64,000 nucleotides of DNA. It comes from Streptomyces lincolnensis. GTDB lineage: Bacteria; Actinomycetota; Actinomycetes; Streptomycetales; Streptomycetaceae. Within the stretch, counting starts at the first letter, position 1. The number at the start of each line of letters is the position of its first letter. The stretch is taken from contig NZ_CP016438.1 in NCBI RefSeq assembly GCF_001685355.1, forward strand, positions 6,510,001 through 6,574,000, written 5' to 3'. Below the pieces are notes generated by a model. The model was given only the letters and a program-made list of their open reading frames with translations. It searched no databases and was not told the DNA's origin. Below, one piece after another: positions 6,910 to 14,710 of this stretch. Made by a program: the position numbers and the translations under genes.

Positions 6910-8148
6910 GTGATCACCCAGGCGCTGTCCGAGTCCCGCAGCCGCGGCCCGCTTTCCGGGCTGCTGCCCGCAATTCCCCCCGTGGCCCGGGTCCTTGTCG
7001 CCACCTGCCTGGCCTTCGCCGCGGTCGGCATCCTCAACCCGGTGCTGCCCCGGTTCGTGGACGAGGACCTGGGCCGGGGACCGGCGGAGATCGGCGTCGC
7101 CACCGGCGCTTACGCACTGGCCACTCTGGTGGTGAGGCCGCCCAGCGGTTTCTGGGTGGACCGGGTGGGTCACCGGGTGGTCTTCCTCGCCGGTGCGGCA
7201 GGGCTCCTCCTCACCCAGTGGCTGTATCCGCTGTGCCCCTCGTACACCTGGATGCTGGTCGACCGGCTGGGCGTGGGCGCCGCCCTGGCCCTGGTCTTCG
7301 CCGCCGCGCCGGCCTGGACGGTGGCGCTGGTCCCGCAGACGCGCGGCCGCTGGGCGCTCGGCTCGGTCGGGGTGAGCACCGCACTGGGCCAGGCACTGGC
7401 GGCACCGCTCGGCGACCAGCTCTACCGGTTGGGTGGCCATCCCCTGGTGGCCTGGGGAGCGGCGGGGCTGGCGGCAGCCGCCGGACTGGTGGCCGCCACG
7501 GTCCGGCCGGGAGCCCGCCGCCCCGCGCAGAACGACGGCAGCGGTACGACTTCAGGCCGCCTGGGGTGGTGGCACGACGGGGTCAGGCCGGCCCTGCTGC
7601 CCGGCTGCAGTCTGATGCTCAGCTACTTCGGCTATTCCGCCCTGCTGGCCTTCTCCGTGCTCTCGTTGGAGGAGCGGGGCGTGTCGGGTGGCGCGATCGT
7701 GCTCACCGCGGTGGCCGTCTCCGTCGTGGTCATCCGGCTGGCCACCGGACGGCACGTCGACCGGATGCGTCCGTCGGTGATCCTCCCGGCCGCCGGAGCC
7801 GTCGAAGCGGCCGGCCTGCTCCTGCTCGGCCATTCGTCCGCGCTGTGGACCGCCGCCCTGGCCGGAGTGCTGATCGGCGCGGGCTGCTCGCAGATGTTTC
7901 CGGCGCTCGGCGCCGAGGTGCTGGAGCATGCCGAACGCAGCGGACGCCAGGCGTCCATCGCCGTCTTCGGTTCGTTTCTGCAACTCGGCCTGGCCCTGGG
8001 CGGAGCCGTACTCGGCAGCCTGGTGACACTGTTCGGATATCCCGGCATGTACGCGGTAGGGGCGGTCTGCGCGCTCGTCGGTGCCTTCGGCGCCTCGGCC
8101 CGACTCGAACTGCGCCGCCGTACCCGCTCCCCCGGAGGGACCTCGTGA
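6910..8148 (+). CDS. MFS transporter (probable exporter)
   Basis: This is a 412-residue major facilitator with about 12 hydrophobic segments. The loop RPPSGFWVDRVGHR between TM2 and TM3 is the family's G-x3-D-R-x-G-R/K-like motif A, and a second copy, RLATGRHVDRMRPS, lies in the C-terminal half. The GTG at 6910 follows ggagg with a short 4-nt spacer. It is the only transporter in the metabolite operon and is the likely efflux or self-resistance function (inference). It ends in a 4-bp overlap (GTGA) with the luciferase-like gene. Confidence 0.88.
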   Translation: MITQALSESRSRGPLSGLLPAIPPVARVLVATCLAFAAVGILNPVLPRFVDEDLGRGPAEIGVATGAYALATLVVRPPSGFWVDRVGHRVVFLAGAAGLLLTQWLYPLCPSYTWMLVDRLGVGAALALVFAAAPAWTVALVPQTRGRWALGSVGVSTALGQALAAPLGDQLYRLGGHPLVAWGAAGLAAAAGLVAATVRPGARRPAQNDGSGTTSGRLGWWHDGVRPALLPGCSLMLSYFGYSALLAFSVLSLEERGVSGGAIVLTAVAVSVVVIRLATGRHVDRMRPSVILPAAGAVEAAGLLLLGHSSALWTAALAGVLIGAGCSQMFPALGAEVLEHAERSGRQASIAVFGSFLQLGLALGGAVLGSLVTLFGYPGMYAVGAVCALVGAFGASARLELRRRTRSPGGTS

Positions 8149-9023
8149 AGTTCGGTGTGCTGATCCTCCCGGAGGAGCGCTGGGAAGCGAGCCGCGACCG
8201 CTGGCTGGAAGCCGATGAACTCGGCTACGACCACGCATGGACATACGACCATCTGTCCTGGCGCACCCTGCGCGACGGCCCCTGGTTCGGCGCGGTTCCC
8301 GTCCTGGCGGCCGCCGCGGCGGTCACCCGGAGGATAGCCCTCGGCCCGCTCGTGGCCTCACCCAACTTCCGCCATCCGGTGACCTTCGCCAAGGAACTCC
8401 TCACCCTCGACGACATCTCCGGCGGCCGGATGATCGTGGGACTGGGCTCCGGGGCCCCCGGCGCCGACACCGCAGTCCTGGGGGAGGACGCCCTGTCGCC
8501 CTCCGAACGGGCCGACCGCTGGAGTGAGTTCGTCCGGTTCACGGACGAACTGCTGCGGGAGCCCGCCACCACCCGGCGGGGAAACCACTACACGGCCGTC
8601 GACGCCCGTATGCACCCGGGCGCTCTCGCCCGCCCCCGGCCGCCCCTGGCCCTGGCTGCCGCAGGGCCCCGCGCCATGGCGCTGACCGCGCAGTGCGCCG
8701 ACATCTGGATCACCATGGGCAGTTCCGGCCGGCGAGACGCCCGGCCGTCGCTCGACGAGGCGGTACGCCAGCTGCACCGGATGCGCCGGATCTGGGCCGA
8801 TGCGGGGCGGGACCCGGCTGACCTGCGCTCGCTGGTGCACGCCGGCCGGGTAGGTGCTCCACTGCACGACACCGGGGCTTTCGGGGAGTTCGCCGCGGCC
8901 TGCGCCGAGGCCGGCTTCACCGATCTGGTACTGCCCTGGCCGCGCAGCTCCGGAGTCTTCGAGGGCTCCCCCCGGCTCGTGGCGGAGGTGGCCGAGCGGG
9001 TGATGCCGACGCTCCGGGGGTGA
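8145..9023 (+). CDS. Luciferase-like (LLM-class) flavin/F420-dependent oxidoreductase
   Basis: The 292-residue TIM-barrel protein of the bacterial luciferase superfamily begins KFGVLILPEERW. It shows SPNFRHPVTFAKELLTLDDISGGRMIVGLGSG, the typical substrate/cofactor strand of F420-dependent enzymes, then ADRWSEF and RPPLALAAAGPRAMAL. Members are F420-dependent reductases/dehydrogenases or FMNH2 monooxygenases; the sequence alone does not separate these. Start GTG at 8145 overlaps the MFS stop. It is the last gene of the operon, so a tailoring redox step is likely. Confidence 0.85.
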   Translation: MKFGVLILPEERWEASRDRWLEADELGYDHAWTYDHLSWRTLRDGPWFGAVPVLAAAAAVTRRIALGPLVASPNFRHPVTFAKELLTLDDISGGRMIVGLGSGAPGADTAVLGEDALSPSERADRWSEFVRFTDELLREPATTRRGNHYTAVDARMHPGALARPRPPLALAAAGPRAMALTAQCADIWITMGSSGRRDARPSLDEAVRQLHRMRRIWADAGRDPADLRSLVHAGRVGAPLHDTGAFGEFAAACAEAGFTDLVLPWPRSSGVFEGSPRLVAEVAERVMPTLRG

Positions 9024-9129
9024 GAACAAGCCACGGTACTGGCCTGGCTGGCCAGGATCAGACCCGGAAGAAATGGCCATTCATAGGTACACTCCCTCTG
9101 GCTGTTGCTGACACGCCCGGGGGGGCAAG

Positions 9130-10419
9130 ATGGCGAGCACGCTCAGCGGGTGTACTGGCGAGTCATCGGGGGAGCCCGATGATGTGTTGTCCGGGGCGAG
9201 TGGGCTGGCCCAGCGCAAGGAACGGGCTCCACTGGTCGCCGTCGGTGTGGCCACAGCAGTGATCGCCTCGTTCTACGTGCTGGCGGTGCTGGCCGTATCG
9301 GCTCTCGAACTGCCCGTCTGGCGTACCGTTGAGGCCGTGGCCCTGCTCACCTGCGTCGCCGCCCTGCAGCTGCTGCACTCCTCCCGGACCACTCACCCGC
9401 TGATCAAGCAATTGGTGCCGTGGACGCTCCTGCTCCAGGCGGCCCTCATCGCCGTGGGCTTTCTGGAGTTCCATACGGCCTGGAGCGGGGTGCCCGGCTT
9501 CCTCTGCGGCTCCCTGCTGCTCCAACTCCGCTGGCCCCTGGCCTGGTCACTCACCGCCGCCGTGGTCGCGGCGCTGGATGTGGCGGAAATCCTGCTCGGG
9601 CTCCCCGTACTTGAGATCGTGTACGTCTCGCTGTCCACCCTGATCACCGGTCTGGTGCTCTTCGGGCTGGCCTGGCTCGGCCAGCTGGTGCACGAGGTGC
9701 ACGCGGCCCAACGGGAGCTGGCCCATGTGGCGGTGCTGAAGGAACGGCTGCGCTTCGCCCGCGATCTGCACGATCTGCTCGGCTACAGCCTGTCGAGCAT
9801 CACCCTGAAGTCCGAACTTGCCCACCGGCTGCTGCCCTCGGAGCCCGAACAGACCCACCGAGAGCTCCGGGAGATCCTGCAGATCTCCCGCGAGGCGCTG
9901 GCCGACGTGCGCGCGGTGGCGAGCGGCTACCGCGCCATGTCGCTGAGCCGGGAGATGGCGATGGTGGAGTCGATGCTGTCGGCCGCGGGCATCCGCTCCG
10001 ACTTCACCTGGGAGATCACCACCCAGCTGTCCGGAGAGACCGACACCGTGCTCGCCACCGTGCTCCGGGAGGGCATCACCAACATGCTCCGCCACAGCAC
10101 AGCCGAGACCTGTACGGCCAAGGCCGTACAGACGGCCGGAGCGGTCCGGCTCACCCTGGTCAACGACGGGGTCACCCGGCAGGCGCAGCCGGATCCGCTG
10201 GGCGGCAGCGGACTGGGGAATCTCTCCGCCAGGGTTGCGGCGCTCGGCGGGACGCTGTCCGCCGCCATGGGCGAGGGCGGGCGGTTCCTGCTGGAGGCAG
10301 AGGTGCCCCTGCACGGTGCGGGGGGGAAGACCGAGCCGGCCCGGCCCTGGGCACCGGAGTCAGAGCCAGCCGGCTTCCCGGGCGATCCGGATGGCATCAA
10401 CCCGGTTCCTCGACTGTAG
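9130..10419 (+). CDS. Membrane histidine kinase, NarL/DesK family (HisKA_3)
   Basis: The 429-residue protein has about five to six hydrophobic helices (residues ~38-190), a HisKA_3 dimerisation helix LRFARDLHDLLGYSLSSITLKSEL with phospho-acceptor His214, and a HATPase domain (REGITNMLRH N-box, GGSGLGNLSARV G-box). It has no extracytoplasmic sensor domain, so it probably senses membrane state or small amphiphiles as DesK-type kinases do. It converges with the response regulator gene, overlapping it by 60 bp at the 3' ends; such pairs are usually co-transcribed, so the tail-to-tail arrangement is odd. It is closely similar in layout to the kinase at 59237-60397. Confidence 0.9.
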   Translation: MASTLSGCTGESSGEPDDVLSGASGLAQRKERAPLVAVGVATAVIASFYVLAVLAVSALELPVWRTVEAVALLTCVAALQLLHSSRTTHPLIKQLVPWTLLLQAALIAVGFLEFHTAWSGVPGFLCGSLLLQLRWPLAWSLTAAVVAALDVAEILLGLPVLEIVYVSLSTLITGLVLFGLAWLGQLVHEVHAAQRELAHVAVLKERLRFARDLHDLLGYSLSSITLKSELAHRLLPSEPEQTHRELREILQISREALADVRAVASGYRAMSLSREMAMVESMLSAAGIRSDFTWEITTQLSGETDTVLATVLREGITNMLRHSTAETCTAKAVQTAGAVRLTLVNDGVTRQAQPDPLGGSGLGNLSARVAALGGTLSAAMGEGGRFLLEAEVPLHGAGGKTEPARPWAPESEPAGFPGDPDGINPVPRL

Positions 10420-10980
10420 TTTCAAGACGATGTTGGAGAGATAGTTCCGTACCGTCCCGGGCGCCAGGCAGAGGTGCCTGGCGATTTCCGCCGGTTCCTC
10501 GCCGTCGGCCGCCCGGGCCAGTATCTGGATCTCGCGCGGGGTCAGCGGACTCGGACCGGCATCGAGGGTCGCGAGAGCCAGTTGGGGATCGATGATCCGC
10601 TCGCCTCTCGCGACCCGGCGTATCGCATCGACGAGTGCCTCGGGGTCGAGGTCCTTCAGCAGAAACCCGGACGCCTTCACGGCCATCGCCCGCTGCAGAT
10701 TGCCCGGACGGCCGAGGCTGGTGAGGAAGATCGTCCGACATTCCGGGAGCCGCTCGCGCAACTCGCCGGCCGCGGTGATCCCGTCGACGTCCGGGAGGTC
10801 GATGTCCAGGACCGCCACATCCGGCTTCAGCGCCAGGGCTCGTGGAATGATGTCGCGCCCCGACGCGACCTCGGCCACGACGTCGATGTCGCCCTCCAGA
10901 GAGAGCAGCGACACCAAGGCCCGGCGGAGCATGTGGACATCTTCCGCAATCAATACCGAGATCAACGCTGTTCGCTCCAC
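10360..10980 (-). CDS. NarL/FixJ-family response regulator
   Basis: The receiver domain (IAEDVHMLRRAL, phospho-acceptor D59 in VAVLDIDLPD, Lys in FLLKDLDP) is followed by a LuxR-type HTH (LTPREIQILARAADGEEPAEIARHL... TVRNYLSNIVLKL). It is probably phosphorylated by the convergent kinase. The given start is GTG at 10980; a TTG at 10965 has a better-spaced GGAG and would begin at ISVLIAED, the usual N-terminus of the family, so the true start may be there. It is nearly collinear with the regulator at 60394-61011, including the closing RIAREAGWL/RIAREKGWL. Confidence 0.9.
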   Translation of the reverse strand: MERTALISVLIAEDVHMLRRALVSLLSLEGDIDVVAEVASGRDIIPRALALKPDVAVLDIDLPDVDGITAAGELRERLPECRTIFLTSLGRPGNLQRAMAVKASGFLLKDLDPEALVDAIRRVARGERIIDPQLALATLDAGPSPLTPREIQILARAADGEEPAEIARHLCLAPGTVRNYLSNIVLKLQSRNRVDAIRIAREAGWL

Positions 10981-11169
10981 TCATGCGACCGATGAGGCGA
11001 ATACCAGCTCTTCGTTCGAGCGGTGCCGCGCCCGGTTCCCGCGCTCTTCGGGCCGCGGCTTCTCTCACCTGGAGGGTGGTGCGGGACGGCGGATGTCACC
11101 GGCAGGCCGGCGCACCGGCCACCTTCGAAGACCCGTTCGTACGGACCGGATGCTATCGGGTCGCAACCC

Positions 11170-11340
11170 GCTATGTAATGAGATGGAGGTGTTCCGGTTC
11201 GGTGGTCGGGGCAGGGGTGCGGCGCTGTTGAGGGCGCGGTCGAGGAGTTCGCGGCGGCAGGTCTGCACCCAGCGCTCCGTGATCGGGTTCATGCGCGGTA
11301 TGCGTACGCCGCTGAGCACGAGTTGGGAGCGGGGAGTGGT
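11170..11340 (-). pseudogene. Internally deleted integrase-core (rve) transposase remnant
   Basis: Read on the minus strand, this stretch encodes LSGVRIPRMNPITERWVQTCRRELLDR followed at once by LNSAAPLPRPP. The first block is the signature of Streptomyces IS481/IS3-type integrase-core transposases around the catalytic Glu helix (P-MN-I-ERWV-T-RRELLDR). The second resembles their extreme C-terminus (QAAPLRPLPDP), so ~40-50 codons between are missing and no start or N-terminal DDE region remains. It lies in the 472-bp gap between the response regulator and the SDR gene; the rest of that gap is featureless to me apart from promoter space. It marks the right border of the metabolite cluster. Confidence 0.7.
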
Positions 11341-11452
11341 CTTCGGCAGGTTGTGAGACCGGCCCGCTCCGAGACCCGGCACGCCCCCGCGAACTAGCCT
11401 GGGCGAGAAGGCCGTTGAGGACATGGTGACGTCGCACAGGACGGGGAGCGAT

Positions 11453-12283
11453 ATGAACAGGGTCTGGCTGGTCACCGGTGCGAGCAGTGGGTTCGGGCGG
11501 GCTATCGCGGAGGCGGCGCTCGCGGACGGGGACTTCGTGGTCGGGGCGGCGCGTCGGACGGAGGCGTTGGACGAGCTGGTGGCGGCGCACCCCGGGCAGG
11601 TGGAGGCGCTGCGGCTGGACGTGGCCGACACCGCGGCCGCCGAGGCGGCGGTGCGGGACGTGGTGGCCCGGTACGGGCGCGTGGACGTGCTCGTCAACAA
11701 CGCGGGCCGGACGCACGTCGGGGCCTTCGAGGAGACCGGTGAGCGGGAGCTGCGGGACCTGTTCGACGTGCATGTCTTCGGGCCCGCCGCGCTGGTGCGG
11801 GCGGTACTGCCGTCGATGCGCGAGCGCCGCTCGGGCGCGATCGTGCAGATGAGCAGCATGGGCGGGCAGATGTCCTTCGCGGGCTTCTCGGCGTACAGCG
11901 GAACCAAGTTCGCCCTGGAGGGCATGTCCGAGGCGCTCGCGGACGAGGTGCGGGAGTTCGGCATCAAGGTGCTGATCGTCGAGCCGGGCGCCTTCCGTAC
12001 CGCCCTCTTCGCGACCGACCGGGCCGGCACGAGCGCGGACAGCGGCGTCTACGGCAAGGTCAGCCAGACCAGGGGAGCGGTCGCCGGCGGTGACGGCTCC
12101 CAGCCCGGCGACCCGGCCAAGGCGGCCGCGCTCATCCTGGCCGCCCTCCAGGCCGACCCCACCCCGCTCCGCCTCCCCCTCGGCGACGACGGCGTCACCG
12201 CCGTCCTCGGCCATCTCGACCAGGTCCGCGAGGACATCGCGGCCTGGGAGAAGCGGACCCGGGCGACGGCCTTCGACGGCTGA
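11453..12283 (+). CDS. Short-chain dehydrogenase/reductase (oxidoreductase)
   Basis: A 276-residue classical SDR with TGASSGFG near the N-terminus, NNAGRTHVG, catalytic Ser in QMSSMGGQ, YSGTKFALEG (Tyr-x3-Lys) and VEPGAFRT. This belongs to the large 'SDR with Gly-Phe-Gly nucleotide motif' oxidoreductases common in actinobacteria, whose substrates are mostly unknown. The ATG at 11453 (MNRVWLVTG) follows ggggag and fits the family start better than the in-frame ATG/GTG further upstream. It appears monocistronic and chromosomal rather than part of the metabolite cluster. Confidence 0.88.
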   Translation: MNRVWLVTGASSGFGRAIAEAALADGDFVVGAARRTEALDELVAAHPGQVEALRLDVADTAAAEAAVRDVVARYGRVDVLVNNAGRTHVGAFEETGERELRDLFDVHVFGPAALVRAVLPSMRERRSGAIVQMSSMGGQMSFAGFSAYSGTKFALEGMSEALADEVREFGIKVLIVEPGAFRTALFATDRAGTSADSGVYGKVSQTRGAVAGGDGSQPGDPAKAAALILAALQADPTPLRLPLGDDGVTAVLGHLDQVREDIAAWEKRTRATAFDG

Positions 12284-12356
12284 CGCGATCGGGCCCGTTG
12301 TCAGTGCCGGGTGCGACCATGGCCGGCACGGAGGAGGACAGGACACGAGGGGCGTC

Positions 12357-14579
12357 ATGGCGAAGGTCGAAGGGGCACCATCCACAGGGGAGGCGTACGG
12401 CGTCGCCCCGCCCGTGGGCCGTCGTGTCCGGGACCTGCACACGCAGGGTGTGCGGCTGTACGACGCCGCCCGCACCCTGCGCGCCGACCACGCCCGTGCC
12501 CTGGAGGCGGTCCGCTCGGCCCTGAAGCCCCTCAGGGACGACCTGGTGGCCCAGGAGCTGGAGTCCATCCCGGTCTCCCGGCTGAAGGACGTCACCGAGG
12601 GGCGGCTGCGGCTGTCGGCCATCGAGGCGGCGGGCTTCGGCTCGGTGCGCGCGGTGCACGACGCCAGCCGGTTCGACCTGCGGCAGATCCCCGGCGTGGG
12701 CGCCCAGACCGCCGACCAGGCGCTCGCCGCGGCCCGGCAGATCGCGCGGGCGGTCCAGGAGACCGTCTCGGTGCGGATCGACGTCGATCACCCCGAGCCC
12801 AGGACCGCCGCCCTGGTCCTCGCCCTGTACCGGCTCGTCGAGGCCGGCCCCGAGCTGCGCCGCTGCCTGGACACCGCCGACCGGCTGCACGACCGGCTCG
12901 GCGAGCTGCTCCCCGCCGTCCTCCCGGCCACCGGCCGGCTGCGGCTGGCCCTGTCCGGGCGGCACCGCCGGGAGGCCGCGCTCGCGGCGGCCGTGGAACT
13001 GCGCGCGCTCACCACCGAGGCGGCCCGGACGGACGTACGACTGCTGCTGACGCAGGCATCGGCCGACCTGCTGCGCGAACCGGCCTCCGAGATCGAGGCG
13101 TGGGTCGATTTCGAGCTGCGCTCCGCCGAGTACTACAGCCAGCTCGCGGAGGTGTCCGCGCACCGCACGGACACCGCGGCCGCCGAGGGGTTCCTGCCCG
13201 CGGAGGTGGCCGAGCGGGTGCACGCCCAGCCGCTCGACGACACCCACCGCCGGGTCTCGCTGCGCGGCTACCAGTCCTTCGGCGCCCGCTTCGCCCTCGC
13301 CCAGCGCAGGGTCGTGCTGGGCGACGAGATGGGGCTGGGCAAGACGATCCAGGCCGTGGCCGCGCTCGCCCATCTCGCGGCCGAGGGGCACGCCCACTTC
13401 CTGGTGGTGTGCCCGGCCAGCGTGCTGATCAACTGGACGCGGGAGATCCGTTCCCGCAGCACCCTCAGAGCCCTCCCGGTGCACGGACCCGAGCGCCAGG
13501 ACACCTACGCGGAGTGGCGCGAGCGCGGCGGTGTCGCCGTCACCACCTTCGACGTGCTGCACACCCTGCCCGAGCCGGACGGCACCCGGCCCGGCCTGCT
13601 CGTCGTCGACGAGGCCCACTACGTCAAGAACCCCGACACCCGCCGGGCGAAGTCGGTCGAGGTGTGGACGCGGCGCTGCGACCGCGTCCTGTTCCTCACC
13701 GGTACGCCGATGGAGAACCGCGTCGAGGAGTTCCGCACCCTGGTCCGTTACCTCCAGCCCGAGCTGGTCCCGGTCATCCGCGACAGCGACGCGGTCGCCG
13801 GACCGCACACCTTCCGCAAGGCGGTCGCGCCCGCGTATCTGCGCCGCAACCAGCAGGACGTGCTGACCGAACTGCCCGCGCTGCTGCATGTGGACGAGTG
13901 GGAGGAGTTCAGCGCCGCCGACGAGGACGCGTACCGGGCGGCGGTCGCCGCGGGGAACTTCATGGCGATGCGCCGGGCCGCGTACGCCGACCCCGAGAAG
14001 TCCGCCAAGCTCCAGCGGCTGTGGGAACTGGTCGGCGAGGCCGAGGTGAACGGCCTGAAGGTGGTCGTGTTCTCGTACTTCCGCGATGTCCTGGAGAAGG
14101 TCCGGGGCGCCCTCGCGCACCCACAGGACGACCTCCTGGGCAAGAGCGTGTTCGGGCCGATATCCGGCAGCGTCCCGGCCGCCCGCCGGCAGCGCCTGGT
14201 CGACGACTTCACGGCCGCCGAGGGCCACGCGGTGCTGCTCTGCCAGATCGAGGCCGGCGGGGTCGGCCTCAACCTCCAGGCCGCCTCCGTGGTCGTACTG
14301 TGCGAGCCGCAGGTCAAGCCGACCCTGGAGCACCAGGCCGTGGCCCGCGCCCACCGCATGGGCCAGGTCCGCCCGGTCCAGGTGCACCGCCTGCTGGCCA
14401 CGGACAGCGTGGACGACCGGCTGCTGCACATCCTGGAGAGCAAGACCCGCCTCTTCGACGCGTACGCCCGCCGCAGCGACACCGCGGAGGCGACCCCGGA
14501 CGCGGTCGACGTCTCGGACGACGGCCTGGCCCGGCGCATCGTGGAGGAGGAACAGCGCAGGCTGGCCGGGCAGCTCTGA
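12357..14579 (+). CDS. SNF2-family DEAD/DEAH helicase with N-terminal HhH region
   Basis: The 740-residue ATP-driven DNA translocase has an N-terminal ~300 residues that include a helix-hairpin-helix-like segment (FDLRQIPGVGAQTADQAL). The Swi2/Snf2 ATPase follows: GDEMGLGKTIQ (Walker A), VVDEAHYVKN (DEAH box), LTGTPMENR (motif III), and the C-terminal helicase lobe with QIEAGGVGLNLQ and HQAVARAHRMGQ (motif VI). ATG 12357 has gagggg 4-5 bases upstream; the longer frame starting at 12090 runs back through the SDR gene and was rejected. A role in DNA repair or nucleoprotein remodelling is expected; no phage-defence partners sit beside it. Confidence 0.93.
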   Translation: MAKVEGAPSTGEAYGVAPPVGRRVRDLHTQGVRLYDAARTLRADHARALEAVRSALKPLRDDLVAQELESIPVSRLKDVTEGRLRLSAIEAAGFGSVRAVHDASRFDLRQIPGVGAQTADQALAAARQIARAVQETVSVRIDVDHPEPRTAALVLALYRLVEAGPELRRCLDTADRLHDRLGELLPAVLPATGRLRLALSGRHRREAALAAAVELRALTTEAARTDVRLLLTQASADLLREPASEIEAWVDFELRSAEYYSQLAEVSAHRTDTAAAEGFLPAEVAERVHAQPLDDTHRRVSLRGYQSFGARFALAQRRVVLGDEMGLGKTIQAVAALAHLAAEGHAHFLVVCPASVLINWTREIRSRSTLRALPVHGPERQDTYAEWRERGGVAVTTFDVLHTLPEPDGTRPGLLVVDEAHYVKNPDTRRAKSVEVWTRRCDRVLFLTGTPMENRVEEFRTLVRYLQPELVPVIRDSDAVAGPHTFRKAVAPAYLRRNQQDVLTELPALLHVDEWEEFSAADEDAYRAAVAAGNFMAMRRAAYADPEKSAKLQRLWELVGEAEVNGLKVVVFSYFRDVLEKVRGALAHPQDDLLGKSVFGPISGSVPAARRQRLVDDFTAAEGHAVLLCQIEAGGVGLNLQAASVVVLCEPQVKPTLEHQAVARAHRMGQVRPVQVHRLLATDSVDDRLLHILESKTRLFDAYARRSDTAEATPDAVDVSDDGLARRIVEEEQRRLAGQL

Positions 14580-14710
14580 AGCGCATCCGTGCAGGGCCCT
14601 TGTGCAATTCCTGTGCAGGCCTCAATCTTTCGGCGGGCGCCCAGCCGCACACGCGGGCGTCCCGTCCAAGATTGACATGAGCATGCTACCGATCGAGGAG
14701 GATCCCTCAG
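14580..14710 (+). promoter_or_regulatory. Upstream region of secreted protease: gtgca repeats and palindrome
   Basis: The 131-bp spacer has three gtgca pentamers at 14589, 14602 and 14613 (11-13 bp apart, same strand), then ttgacatgagcatgctacc at 14672-14690 containing the perfect palindrome agcatgct just upstream of the ggagga RBS. The ttgaca box could serve as a -35 only if the transcript is nearly leaderless, so an operator role for the palindrome is the simpler reading. Confidence 0.35.

Noticed and set aside
12195..14429. Minus-strand 744-codon frame across the SNF2 helicase
   Set aside because: Antisense artefact of high GC; low-complexity His/Gly/Ala-rich product without domains, while the plus strand has all helicase motifs.
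12357..14579. SNF2 helicase as part of an anti-phage defence island
   Set aside because: No nuclease, methylase or other defence partner is adjacent; neighbours are core-type genes.
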